Positions 1 to 7,729 of a stretch of DNA of 15,308 nt are shown piece after piece (the first letter of the stretch is position 1; every line of letters begins with the position of its first letter). Where the stretch lies: assembly GCA_030590405.1 (NCBI GenBank), contig JAUUYO010000052.1, positions 1 through 15,308 of the forward strand, in the 5' to 3' direction. A program made the translations under genes and the position numbers. This stretch comes from Kangiellaceae bacterium (lineage in GTDB: Bacteria > Pseudomonadota > Gammaproteobacteria > Enterobacterales > Kangiellaceae). Under the pieces are notes generated by a model that was not told the DNA's origin, made no database searches, and saw only the letters and a program-made list of their open reading frames with translations.

Positions 1-36
1 CTTTCACTTTCACTTTCACTTTCATGTTCATGTTCA
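1..36 (-). repeat. In-frame hexanucleotide microsatellite encoding Glu-Ser/Glu-His
   Basis: On the plus strand CTTTCA occurs four times in tandem (1-24), followed by two TGTTCA variants (25-36) and a degenerate CTTCCA. Read on the minus strand inside the Cas7-like gene this gives alternating Glu-His then Glu-Ser dipeptides. The repeat reaches the window edge, so its full length is unknown. A six-base unit keeps frame if slippage changes copy number. Confidence 0.85.
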
Positions 37-452
37 CTTCCACAATTTTTAACCAAAATAGCATCATGGAATTCAGCAATACCACCATTGCCCTGGTTTT
101 CTTCGTTTATATGTTTTCCACCAAATACTTGTTCCAATAGTTCTCTAAGCTCATTGGATCTGTTTAACCCATTGGAATAATGTTTTTCAAGGTAACTACG
201 GAGCTTGCCCTTGAGTGTCGAGCCAGGAATAATGGGAAGAGCACCGTCACTTTGTAATTTATTTTTAATAAAACGATTGGCTTTTACCTCAATTTTTCCT
301 CCTTTAGCATCATTGATTTCTATTTCAAATTGTTCACCACAGCCAATATGCAAAGGACTTGATGTTTGCAGAGTTGCGCTTATTTCCCAACGTTTTAGGT
401 GAGTGAATTTCCATGTCGGAAGAGCTACTCCAGTACGGATATCGGTTGTCAT
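1..452 (-). CDS. Cas7-like RAMP protein of a type III CRISPR complex (partial, 3' end beyond window)
   Basis: The first ~150 residues of a RAMP-family (Cas7/Csm3/Cmr4-like) backbone subunit, which in type III complexes lines the crRNA and usually cuts target RNA. Seen in the sequence: a beta strand and turn ending in PLHIGCGE at about residues 33-40, the family signature IIPGSTLKGKLRSYLE at about 74-89, and a later VFGG ... GGIAEFHDAIL stretch typical of Cas7 proteins. The ATG (452-450) overlaps the TGA of the upstream RAMP gene by four bases, so it is translationally coupled to it. The visible part ends in a Glu/Ser/His run encoded by hexanucleotide repeats, which may be a disordered insertion. 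The reading frame is open to the left edge. Cas7-type RAMP is well supported; the exact subtype (csm3, csm5, cmr4 or cmr6) cannot be settled from this fragment. Confidence 0.8.
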   Translation of the reverse strand, partial: MTTDIRTGVALPTWKFTHLKRWEISATLQTSSPLHIGCGEQFEIEINDAKGGKIEVKANRFIKNKLQSDGALPIIPGSTLKGKLRSYLEKHYSNGLNRSNELRELLEQVFGGKHINEENQGNGGIAEFHDAILVKNCGSEHEHESESESE

Positions 453-2464
453 TTTGATGTTTCTCCTTGCTGTATAACAGGACCTATCAAGGTAACCCTT
501 GGATCTTTGTCATTCAAAACAATGGTCTGGCTACCCGATTTAATATTTACTGCAATCTCACCATAACCATTTTGTGGAATAAATGGACATTGTTGCCATT
601 GCTGATCTATTTCAGGGCTCACCGAATAATATTGAATGACTTTAGGTGACAGCGGTAAACCTTGTTCTAGCCATTTCTCTATTTTTTTTTGTGCCGCGTC
701 TATACTTCCATTGGCTTGCAAGACAAAAACACTACCGGCTTCAGTAAGTAACCATGGACGATAAAGTTGATCTTTTTGTTGAAAAATCGCTTTGCGGTAG
801 CGTCCACCTGAAAATTTTTGCCTCGCAAAGTAACGAATCAGTTCCAGACTGTTATCTGAAAGTTCTTTTTTCCAAGCATTTTTGTACATTGTACGCAAAT
901 CATCTTGACCACTTTTTTCATCAAGATTTTCAGGTATTCCGATCAAAGCATCAGTTTGCAGGGTAATCACCCATTGTTGTCTTTCATTGGGATTTTTCCT
1001 GGGAGTAAGACTAGAACGAAAAAATGACTGAATATTCTGTTCATGTTGTTTTTGTTTATCGCTTTTTTGTCTCACAAACTCAATACTTGCCGGGGTTTTG
1101 GTTTTTCCTAATCCAATAACGCCTTGCTGCAATAGCGATTGCAGTTGTTCTAGTACATCCATGCGTATCGCTTTATCTTCAATACGACTTAAATCCAGCT
1201 CTGCATTCCAGTATTGGTCCTCGGGAATAATTTGCTCATAAGCAAATAATTCCCCTTTTTGGGAGCGCTTGCTCTCACGGTCAATAGCCGAGCGTACTCT
1301 AAATTCAGACTTAAGCGTTGCCCATCCCCAGTCTTTGCTGCGGATAAACGGCCAAGGATATTCACCAAGCGTGTTCTGATCGTATTTCCAGTCCATTGCA
1401 AAATCGGGAGGTTTATTATTAATTAAGCAAGGATTACTCAGTTCTGATACATCATAGAGTTGATTTTGACTGGTTTCTTCGAGTTCTGGATCTGACGATT
1501 CCTGTTCGACCTTAACCAGTGATAAAGGTGGCACAACAGGTCGCAGACTTTTTTGCGAAGAAGGAAAGGCATGACTGATACGTATTTTACTAAAGTTTTC
1601 CTGTAAGGCCTTTCTCTCAATATCAGTGTTTATTCGTCCGTTATGCTGGCCTTGTAAGTGACTCCATGTGGTTGCAATACTACCAATGATGGCTCCGCCA
1701 GGGATTATAACAGCGGATTCAAATAAATTATCTGCAACAGGTTTATCCGGCAGACAAAATGGATAGTCAGGCTTAATCCACAGACTGATTTTTTCTGTTT
1801 GTTCGTTTTTCATCAAGCCTTTTTCCGACTGCTCGTTTGTCAGATTTATGGTGATATTATTTTGCTGGAGATTTTCGAAATTAACTTCCTTTACTTGTCC
1901 AAAACCAACACTCTTTAATGCGCCTAACTGGCTAAACCAGTTAAATCCCGTTTTGATATGTTTTAGAATATGATTAACTTGTTGCTCAGGTGAAAAAAAA
2001 TGTAGTTGGCCAGTAAAGGTATAGTCTTGGCCACTAACAAAGGGGTTTTCGATCATGACAATGTGTTGTGGTTTGACTGCTCCCGTCTCTTCTTCGATAG
2101 TGATCCTGTCTCTAATACTTTCCCTCATCAGCAACCTATGGTTGTCTTCACTCAAATCAAAATCAGAAAAATAAAGTTGCCGTGATTTTGGAAAATCATT
2201 TTCACGGCTTTGGCCCAGCCAGTTGTCTAGCTGAGGATTAAATTGACTATCGGATCCATCAACATGTTTGTTTACCACATCTTGAAGCTCTTCAAGTGCC
2301 TGTCGCAACTTGCCTGTGATCAATGTTCCCGGTAAATAAGGTGTTTTGTCGATGTTCGAATGGCGGGCAACAACACTATCTAACCCCATTCCCCCCGGAT
2401 TGGTGGACTGGGTGAGAATTGGACCTATAAGTGTCAAGTGTATATCCATTATGACTTTTTGCAT
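449..2464 (-). CDS. Multidomain RAMP protein of a type III CRISPR complex (Cas7/Cas5-like fusion, Csx10-like)
   Basis: A 671-residue CRISPR effector-complex subunit with what look like three successive RAMP (ferredoxin-like) modules. Module 1 (about 1-210) has the signature YLPGTLITGKLRQALEE near 43-59 and a Gly-rich loop SVGFGQV near 184-190. Module 2 (about 225-475) has VIIPGGAIIGSIATTW near 252-267 and the Gly-rich loop GVIGLGKTKT near 447-456. Module 3 (about 495-650) has GGRYRKAI then AGSVFVLQ near 550-581, reminiscent of the Cas5-group/Csx10 C-terminal half, and ends with a GYGEIAV loop. Ordinary Cas7 or Cas5 proteins are only about 250-400 residues, so a fusion is likely. The ATG at 2464 follows the cas10 stop by two bases; an AAGGA eight bases upstream supports this start. 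Its end overlaps the next RAMP gene (ATGA). Membership of the complex is firm; the module assignments are inference. Confidence 0.8.
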   Translation of the reverse strand: MQKVIMDIHLTLIGPILTQSTNPGGMGLDSVVARHSNIDKTPYLPGTLITGKLRQALEELQDVVNKHVDGSDSQFNPQLDNWLGQSRENDFPKSRQLYFSDFDLSEDNHRLLMRESIRDRITIEEETGAVKPQHIVMIENPFVSGQDYTFTGQLHFFSPEQQVNHILKHIKTGFNWFSQLGALKSVGFGQVKEVNFENLQQNNITINLTNEQSEKGLMKNEQTEKISLWIKPDYPFCLPDKPVADNLFESAVIIPGGAIIGSIATTWSHLQGQHNGRINTDIERKALQENFSKIRISHAFPSSQKSLRPVVPPLSLVKVEQESSDPELEETSQNQLYDVSELSNPCLINNKPPDFAMDWKYDQNTLGEYPWPFIRSKDWGWATLKSEFRVRSAIDRESKRSQKGELFAYEQIIPEDQYWNAELDLSRIEDKAIRMDVLEQLQSLLQQGVIGLGKTKTPASIEFVRQKSDKQKQHEQNIQSFFRSSLTPRKNPNERQQWVITLQTDALIGIPENLDEKSGQDDLRTMYKNAWKKELSDNSLELIRYFARQKFSGGRYRKAIFQQKDQLYRPWLLTEAGSVFVLQANGSIDAAQKKIEKWLEQGLPLSPKVIQYYSVSPEIDQQWQQCPFIPQNGYGEIAVNIKSGSQTIVLNDKDPRVTLIGPVIQQGETSK

Positions 2465-2466
2465 GA

Positions 2467-4140
2467 TTATTGTCCTTTCTCTTGTTCGGCTGGCTCATCT
2501 AAACCAATATAATCCCAGAGTTCCATCAAATGTAGCCAATAGGCATTATTGCCACCAAAAATGTCTTTTAGTTTTCCTAAATGCTTTTGGTAAACTTCTT
2601 GCTCTGTAGTCTTATTGTCAACTTCTCCAATAAGCTTGGTGTACAATTCCTGAGCACTCTCAGGCTGATTACATCTATATTGTTGAATGATTTGATAGAT
2701 TTTTCGTTTAGGAAAGTCATGTTGTTTTAATTGGCTGATACTATTCTCAATAGTCTGCATATCGTCGGCATTTATGAGTAAATCATCAAGATTTTCTGAT
2801 AACCCTTGCAAACGTTCTTGTCTGTCGCTAGTCAGTTCACTACCTGCATGGTCAAAGGACTCCAATACCTGGTAGGCAATCATGTTTTTTTGTTTAAAAG
2901 GCCTGGTTTTAGCAAATCCATCGGCAAGGTTTCTGGCCAGTGCATCAATGCGATGGATTGGTGCATTGTGTTTACAAAATACTAGTGATGAGCCGTGAAA
3001 GAGTTCTTCATAACTTGAAGAATTTTCCGGTTGTTGATTTATACGAATATTGTCTTTCGCTTGTCGGTAAAACTGATTTAGCATCCACCAACCTTTCCAG
3101 GCAGGTACCACCCAGATGATTTCATCTCCTCCCCAAAGCAGCGTCTCTAAACGAAGTTTTCCGTCAGTAAGCCAGCTCTCTTTATCGTAGATCTGCTCTA
3201 GAATGTTTTTTAATACTTTTTCTCTTCCTGTTCTTGTTTGTTTATCAAAGTCGGCTTGCTCTTTAATAGTTTTAGAGGCCTTTTGTTTTTTTCCAAACTG
3301 GTTACCGTCAAGGTAAATAAAAGCCATTTTTCCATGCAGATTTTTATAATCAAGGTTAACCTCAATTGAGCTTAATTGTTGAAGATCACTGGTTAGTTCT
3401 AATAAATCAACGCTCTCAAAGTTAGCTCTGTTTTTGTAGAATGTTGCTTGATTTTTTTGATCACGACCATAATTTCGCCTGGCACTAACGCTGGCGGAAA
3501 CATATTCATTTTTTTCAGCAGGCAGGTATTCTTTATCATCGGCTGGTCTCACCTTATCGATAAAACATACATCCTTCCCCTGTTTTGTAATGGATAGTGA
3601 TGGGGCGTTAAGTTGTTGCCAATGATTTAGTGTTTGAATTTTATCTCTGCTTGACTGATATGCTTCATTGTTTTCTTCGGCGTAGACATCAATCACAAAA
3701 GTCGCATACTTGTATGCATCATGGGTAGCGAATGACGCTTCTATTTTATCTTTTATATCTATTGCTGTTTGTAGATTGGTGTCAAACCTGAATAAACCCC
3801 ATGATGCACCTTTAGTAATAGTCGCCAAACAATTAGTATTAGATTTTTTATTCTTTTTAAGTGCTTTTTTTTGCTCCTTCAACGCTGCTATTTGGCTATT
3901 TTTCGCCTTATTATCCAGAGTTTTATCCTTCTTAAGCTGATTCATATTCGCAACAATTTGTTTATGTGTCGTTTCTATATTATGGGGGTCGGTTGAAGGA
4001 ATTATCTGCTTGATCGTTTCTTCAACAAAATCCATTGCTTCCAGCAACAACAAACTTCCGCCTCTTATTGTTGCTAGATCATTAGTATCATTGACGAAAG
4101 CCCCCAAATTTACCCCTTCGACCCTAAGATAGAAATTCAT
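2467..4140 (-). CDS. cas10: Cas10-like large subunit of type III CRISPR complex, no HD domain, GGDE cyclase motif present
   Basis: A 557-residue Cas10/Cmr2-family protein, the signalling subunit that makes a nucleotide second messenger when the complex binds target RNA. The protein begins directly with a first Palm-like domain (RGGSLLLLEAM at about 26-36), so the N-terminal HD DNase domain of many Cas10 proteins is absent. A Lys-rich coiled-coil-like stretch (about 58-100) precedes KGASWGLFRF, which takes the place of a catalytic motif in Palm 1. The second Palm has YLDGNQFG (Asp278) and GGDE at 337-340, the expected metal and nucleotide site. The C-terminal ~120 residues look helical. The ATG overlaps the stop of the CorA-like gene (ATGA), with GGAGGT five bases upstream. 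Type III Cas10 is strongly supported. Whether its product is cyclic oligoadenylate or SAM-AMP is not visible; the CorA neighbour favours the latter. Confidence 0.88.
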   Translation of the reverse strand: MNFYLRVEGVNLGAFVNDTNDLATIRGGSLLLLEAMDFVEETIKQIIPSTDPHNIETTHKQIVANMNQLKKDKTLDNKAKNSQIAALKEQKKALKKNKKSNTNCLATITKGASWGLFRFDTNLQTAIDIKDKIEASFATHDAYKYATFVIDVYAEENNEAYQSSRDKIQTLNHWQQLNAPSLSITKQGKDVCFIDKVRPADDKEYLPAEKNEYVSASVSARRNYGRDQKNQATFYKNRANFESVDLLELTSDLQQLSSIEVNLDYKNLHGKMAFIYLDGNQFGKKQKASKTIKEQADFDKQTRTGREKVLKNILEQIYDKESWLTDGKLRLETLLWGGDEIIWVVPAWKGWWMLNQFYRQAKDNIRINQQPENSSSYEELFHGSSLVFCKHNAPIHRIDALARNLADGFAKTRPFKQKNMIAYQVLESFDHAGSELTSDRQERLQGLSENLDDLLINADDMQTIENSISQLKQHDFPKRKIYQIIQQYRCNQPESAQELYTKLIGEVDNKTTEQEVYQKHLGKLKDIFGGNNAYWLHLMELWDYIGLDEPAEQEKGQ

Positions 4141-5840
4141 TTTTTACCTCCAGAGAATAATAAAAAACAAGCTAAAATGCCAAAAGTGATCACTAGCACA
4201 ATACCAACTTCAGCTATAATATCCAACGATGCATCACATTCACCAGCACAATCAAAAATATTAAAGTCATTCATTCCAAAGATTCCTGAAATCAGTGCGC
4301 CTACAGCAAGCGGGATACCAAATTTGGCTAGTCGATTTGCCGCAGTATTTAATTCATTTGCCTGTGTAGATTCCAAAAAATCGTGACTATTATTAATTTC
4401 CTGTTGTATTTCGTTAAAAAATTTATCAATCGAAAAATACCGGCGATTCAACTTGTACATCTCGATAGATTGTTGTTGATTAGATACTTGAGGAAATTGA
4501 TAAAGTGCAGTAAATGCCGAAAACCTTTTGCGTAATTCCATTAGTTTTTCTCGACATTCTTTACCTTGTTCATATTGAAATATATCGGTTAATTCTTTAC
4601 TGAATCGAAATAGCGATATTCGAATATAAAATAACAACAATGTCGTATCGAAATAGTGACCACCATATACCTCATAACTAGGAAAATTGGATGTTTTTGT
4701 GGTTAGCATGGCTCCACTATGATAAGAATAGCCATATAACGTACCTACATGTTTCCAACGCTTATAAGTTCTTTGATCTAGCCAGTTTTTTTCAAACTCT
4801 GAAATATCTTCATGAGTATCTTGTGGTGAATACGCTGTTTTATTCACATCAAAACCAGGTTTATCCACATTCAATAATTTGAGCCAATGACCGTAATTTT
4901 TTGGTTCAAATTCAGCTGTAGAGTTAGAGGCAAATTGATTCTTTAAAGTTTCACTTCCGTTCTTTAGAAAGGCCGCGGTCCAAACATAGGTTCGGTTGTC
5001 TGCATAAATTTGCCAATTTTTATTGGGATCAGTTTGTCTATTATCATTACTCACAGCTCTCGCATTTTTTGCCCATTCTTCGGGAAATAAACGAAAAAAT
5101 TGGTTATCCTGTTCGAGCGGTATGTCCAATAAATTTGCCCATCGTTCGAAATAACGTTCAAATTCATCCATGTCTTTGATTGTTTTTGTAGCGCCATTAT
5201 CGGTGTAATCAATTGGAACATTTTTAAATATTTTACCAAAATCCTTTTCATGGCTTTTATAAGGTCTTTCGAAATAGCGAAAATGTTCATTAAATTCCAA
5301 TAAATCATCTAACTGAGGAACTTCTGTTTGTTCAGGAAAGTACAAATCAACAAAAAGAAAACCTGAGTTCAATATATTTGCATCGTTATCACTCAATATA
5401 CCTAATCTATTTTTATTTTCGTCTTTTACATTTCTCTTAGTTTTTAATGCCTCAAATAACACAATACGGGGAGGCAACATACCTATTTTAAATTCTTTAT
5501 TCCTTAACGAGATAGTTATTTTTTCATGAGCCCAATCTGTATCTGACCATTTATCAGACATCTCCAACCATAACGCCCGCTCATATAATGTCAGTGCTGT
5601 TTCGTGAGTGAAATATTTTTTCCGTTGAGCAAAGGATGAACTATCTCCTGAAGTAACTCTATAATTCAATTCTGCCTGCATCGAACTTACGTTAGGGTCT
5701 AATATTTTTTCTATATTATAAGAAAATGGAAGCACAAAGCGACTAAAGGTAGCTCCACGAAATTCATTTTTATTCTCTCTATTTATTTCTGAATAATCCT
5801 CGGGATTACCGATACATAGTGGTAAACTAATTTGATTCAT
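4137..5840 (-). CDS. CRISPR-associated CorA-like membrane effector
   Basis: A 567-residue protein with a large unrecognised N-terminal soluble region (about 1-460), a helical stalk-like stretch (about 465-505), and two C-terminal membrane segments. TM1 (about 507-524) ends in Gly522-Met523-Asn524, the GMN signature of CorA-family divalent cation channels. TM2 (about 541-563) is followed by a short GGKK tail. The short loop between them is acidic and contains Cys531 and Cys535. CorA-family proteins are established accessory effectors of some type III CRISPR systems, where a Cas10-made nucleotide (SAM-AMP in the studied case) is thought to act on the membrane protein. The gene lies inside the operon, overlapping cas6 by 14 bases and cas10 by 4; GGAG seven bases before the ATG supports the start. 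It is not the housekeeping magnesium transporter, which has a different N-terminal region and is about 320 residues. Effector role is inferred from context. Confidence 0.85.
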   Translation of the reverse strand: MNQISLPLCIGNPEDYSEINRENKNEFRGATFSRFVLPFSYNIEKILDPNVSSMQAELNYRVTSGDSSSFAQRKKYFTHETALTLYERALWLEMSDKWSDTDWAHEKITISLRNKEFKIGMLPPRIVLFEALKTKRNVKDENKNRLGILSDNDANILNSGFLFVDLYFPEQTEVPQLDDLLEFNEHFRYFERPYKSHEKDFGKIFKNVPIDYTDNGATKTIKDMDEFERYFERWANLLDIPLEQDNQFFRLFPEEWAKNARAVSNDNRQTDPNKNWQIYADNRTYVWTAAFLKNGSETLKNQFASNSTAEFEPKNYGHWLKLLNVDKPGFDVNKTAYSPQDTHEDISEFEKNWLDQRTYKRWKHVGTLYGYSYHSGAMLTTKTSNFPSYEVYGGHYFDTTLLLFYIRISLFRFSKELTDIFQYEQGKECREKLMELRKRFSAFTALYQFPQVSNQQQSIEMYKLNRRYFSIDKFFNEIQQEINNSHDFLESTQANELNTAANRLAKFGIPLAVGALISGIFGMNDFNIFDCAGECDASLDIIAEVGIVLVITFGILACFLLFSGGKK

Positions 5841-6720
5841 TTAATGACTCCATATTGTTCATAACGTATTTCCCAAATCCGAAACTTGTTTTATTGCCTA
5901 TATGAATCCATTCACCAATTGCTAAATAAGGAAAAAAAGGCGTTAAATCACCACAATAACTAATATTTCCAATTAAGCCTCCAAACTTCATCCATTTCTT
6001 TTGTGTTCCAGAAAATCTATTCCAGTCATCCCAATGTATATTTTGATTTTCAATGGTTATTGCTGCTGCTTTTTCAATTAATTCTTTGTACTCAGAGCTA
6101 TCATTTTCTCTCATCCCGGAATATGCTCTATCAAGAGTTTTTAACCGTCCTAACAAACGCTCAATAATCAGTTGAAATGACGGGGCTTGGCGATGAAGTC
6201 GATTTACACTTTTAAGTCGTAACCGTGAAGGAAAAATAAATGATAATCGGTTGTTAGATAAAGTAGAGGTACGCGATTTTATGATGTCTTTAGCTAGTAA
6301 GATATGATTTTTAACAGTGTTATCACTGTTCACAGTGGCACTTTCAATAGCAACAATTTTATATCTGCCTTGTTTGTACCCCAATCCCATTTGCATCCCC
6401 AGATATTCTATAGCAGCCTCGCAGATAGAGTAATGTTGCGTCGCTTCGCCAAACAATGTGAGTTCACAAGTAAACTGATGACCTTTAGGGTAGCTTTCCA
6501 GTTCATCCAGTGGCGGTAAAATAACAAAAGGTTTAGGCCAGTCTTTATTATTGGTGTTGCCAGCTTCAAAAAAATAACGATACCAGCGGGGAGATATTTT
6601 ATTCAGCGCATGACCAAAACCGCCATGAAAGGTTGAACCTTTATAATGAGGGAGTATTATTTTATCGACAGCTTCCAGGGTAAAACGGTATTTACTGAGT
6701 TGCAAAAAATTGCTTAACAA
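5827..6720 (-). CDS. cas6: Cas6 family pre-crRNA processing endoribonuclease
   Basis: A 297-residue Cas6/RAMP protein that would cut CRISPR transcripts within repeats to release crRNAs. The N-terminal half has the Cas6-type LPHYKGSTFHGGFGHAL at about 23-39 and a LPPLDE ... GHQFTCELTLFG stretch, followed by GLGYKQGRY, a pattern of the Cas6 C-terminal-domain family. The C-terminal glycine-rich loop is GNKTSFGFGKY (275-285), preceded by LAIGEWIHIG. No array is present here to identify its substrate repeat, and the catalytic residue is not assigned. The chosen start is TTG at 6720-6718, because AAGGAG lies six bases upstream and no in-frame ATG offers a better site. It is the first gene of the operon and overlaps the CorA-like gene by 14 bases. 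Confidence 0.88.
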   Translation of the reverse strand: MLSNFLQLSKYRFTLEAVDKIILPHYKGSTFHGGFGHALNKISPRWYRYFFEAGNTNNKDWPKPFVILPPLDELESYPKGHQFTCELTLFGEATQHYSICEAAIEYLGMQMGLGYKQGRYKIVAIESATVNSDNTVKNHILLAKDIIKSRTSTLSNNRLSFIFPSRLRLKSVNRLHRQAPSFQLIIERLLGRLKTLDRAYSGMRENDSSEYKELIEKAAAITIENQNIHWDDWNRFSGTQKKWMKFGGLIGNISYCGDLTPFFPYLAIGEWIHIGNKTSFGFGKYVMNNMESLNESN

Positions 6721-7017
6721 ACCAATCTCCTTACTGGTGATAACACATTGCCCAACCTCAATTTGAGATTAAATCATTAGCTATTCTTATGAAAATCGAA
6801 TAATATTACCTCATTTTTTTCTATACTGAAAGGTCTTTTTTATAGTCGATTGATACCAGCAAAATATCCACTTTCTCAAGAAAGCAAGATGACTTTCATG
6901 TTCTAACTGGCGAAGACCTGGACGAATAAAACCAATATCGCGGCCTATATATTGGTTATCGACAATTGTTAAAAAACATTGTTCAACCTGGATTAATCAG
7001 CTGGATTCGTAGAAAGA
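6721..7017. other. Upstream region of the CRISPR operon, no gene recognised
   Basis: This is the leader side of cas6. It contains the cas6 ribosome binding site (AAGGAG on the minus strand, 6727-6732), an 11-bp palindrome CTCAATTTGAG at 6757-6767 about 37 bases upstream of the start, and a 14-bp palindrome CTTTCTCAAGAAAG at 6871-6884. A weak minus-strand promoter-like pair can be drawn (TTGAGA near 6875-6880 with TATCAA 18 bases downstream), but I am not confident in it. Short open stretches on the plus strand are broken by stops and match nothing I recognise. They may be more of the decayed integrase element. Confidence 0.4.
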
Positions 7018-7438
7018 GTGCTAGTCCATAACGTGCATGGCGTAGTAAGCGTTATTGGAAATAGACACGGTATTCATCCTGAATATGTTTTTACCTATAA
7101 AAACAATCTGGTGAAGAGTATCAGAACAAGCTCATGGAGACGGGGTTGGGGAAAAGCCGGATTACCAACGGAAAAGGCATTCTCAAAGGTATGTATAATC
7201 TTCGTCACACTTTTTGTCGCCGTTTACGTGCAGCAGGCATTCCTCTAGAGCGCCTTAAAATATTTCTTGGGCACGCGAATGGAAAAATAACAACACATAA
7301 ATCAGTTTTAAATTATTCGAAGTTCTGGAGGAATGGAACGCCTGCTTACAAGACGCTTCTCTGGATACAAACCTCAACCCTGAACTCATCCAGGTTACTT
7401 GGGTTCTCAAGAGACATTCTATGTCGGTAATCTCATAG
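7018..7438 (+). pseudogene. Tyrosine recombinase/integrase remnant (C-terminal catalytic part, frameshifted)
   Basis: Three overlapping reading frames together resemble the C-terminal part of a phage/island-type tyrosine integrase. Frame one (from 7018) contains GNRHGIHPEYVFTYKNN and SSWRRGWGKAGLP, the usual run before the catalytic box. Near 7175-7190 homology moves to another frame with YNLRHTFCRRLRAAGI and FLGHANGKITTHKS, clearly the box II region. Near 7316 it appears to shift again to FEVLEEWNACLQ and ends at TAG 7436-7438. The expected HNLR histidine is Tyr, and the nucleophilic Tyr of the usual THYS is Lys (THKS), so the enzyme is dead even apart from the frameshifts. The N-terminal half and first catalytic Arg were not found upstream. 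It points toward, and ends 113 bp from, the 3' end of tRNA-Arg, as expected for a tRNA-integrated element. Confidence 0.75.
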
Positions 7439-7511
7439 GTGTCGGTCGTATTTATCAGGCATACTGACATCCACGCCTCTTTGTGACACACAGTCCAACC
7501 CTTGGGCAAAC

Positions 7512-7545
7512 AAAAAAGGGCTGACAGTTACCTGTTAACCCTTTT
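7512..7545 (-). terminator. Rho-independent terminator of the tRNA-Ser/tRNA-Arg transcript
   Basis: On the minus strand an AAAAGGG arm pairs with CCCTTTT after a loop that itself contains CTGTT/GACAG-like pairing, and the stem runs directly into a T tract (plus-strand A run from 7512). It begins five bases beyond the CCA end of tRNA-Arg. Confidence 0.75.
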
Positions 7546-7550
7546 AGATA

Positions 7551-7627
7551 TGGCGCGCATGGAAGGAGTCGAACCTCCGACCGCCTGGTTCGTAGCCAGG
7601 TACTCTATCCAGCTGAGCTACATGCGC
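7551..7627 (-). tRNA. tRNA-Arg (anticodon ACG)
   Basis: A 77-nt cloverleaf read on the minus strand. The acceptor stem is GCGCATG/CATGCGC with discriminator G and an encoded CCA (TGG at 7551-7553). The D stem is GCTC/GAGT, the anticodon stem CCTGG/CCAGG closes a CTACGAA loop giving anticodon ACG, and the T arm is GGAGG-TTCGACT-CCTTC. ACG becomes ICG after deamination and reads CGU/CGC/CGA. Its 3' end faces the integrase remnant and the CRISPR operon, so it is the probable integration target of that element. Confidence 0.96.
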
Positions 7628-7729
7628 GTTATTTGGTGCTTATTTCAACCTGATGGTCGAAAGGAGCGGTATTATCCATTTCGACTATTGCTTTGTCAAA
7701 CAATATCGATAAATAATACTTTCTAAAAC

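Noticed and set aside
4137..5840. The CorA-like protein as the housekeeping magnesium transporter
   Set aside because: It is 567 residues with an unfamiliar N-terminal region and is locked into the cas operon by overlapping start and stop codons.
1..6720. A CRISPR array or adaptation genes within the operon region
   Set aside because: No regularly spaced direct repeats of 25-40 bp and no Cas1 or Cas2-like protein were found on either strand; they may lie outside the window.
7255..7509. An 84-codon minus-strand frame opposite the integrase remnant
   Set aside because: It matches no recognisable family and is antisense to clear integrase similarity.
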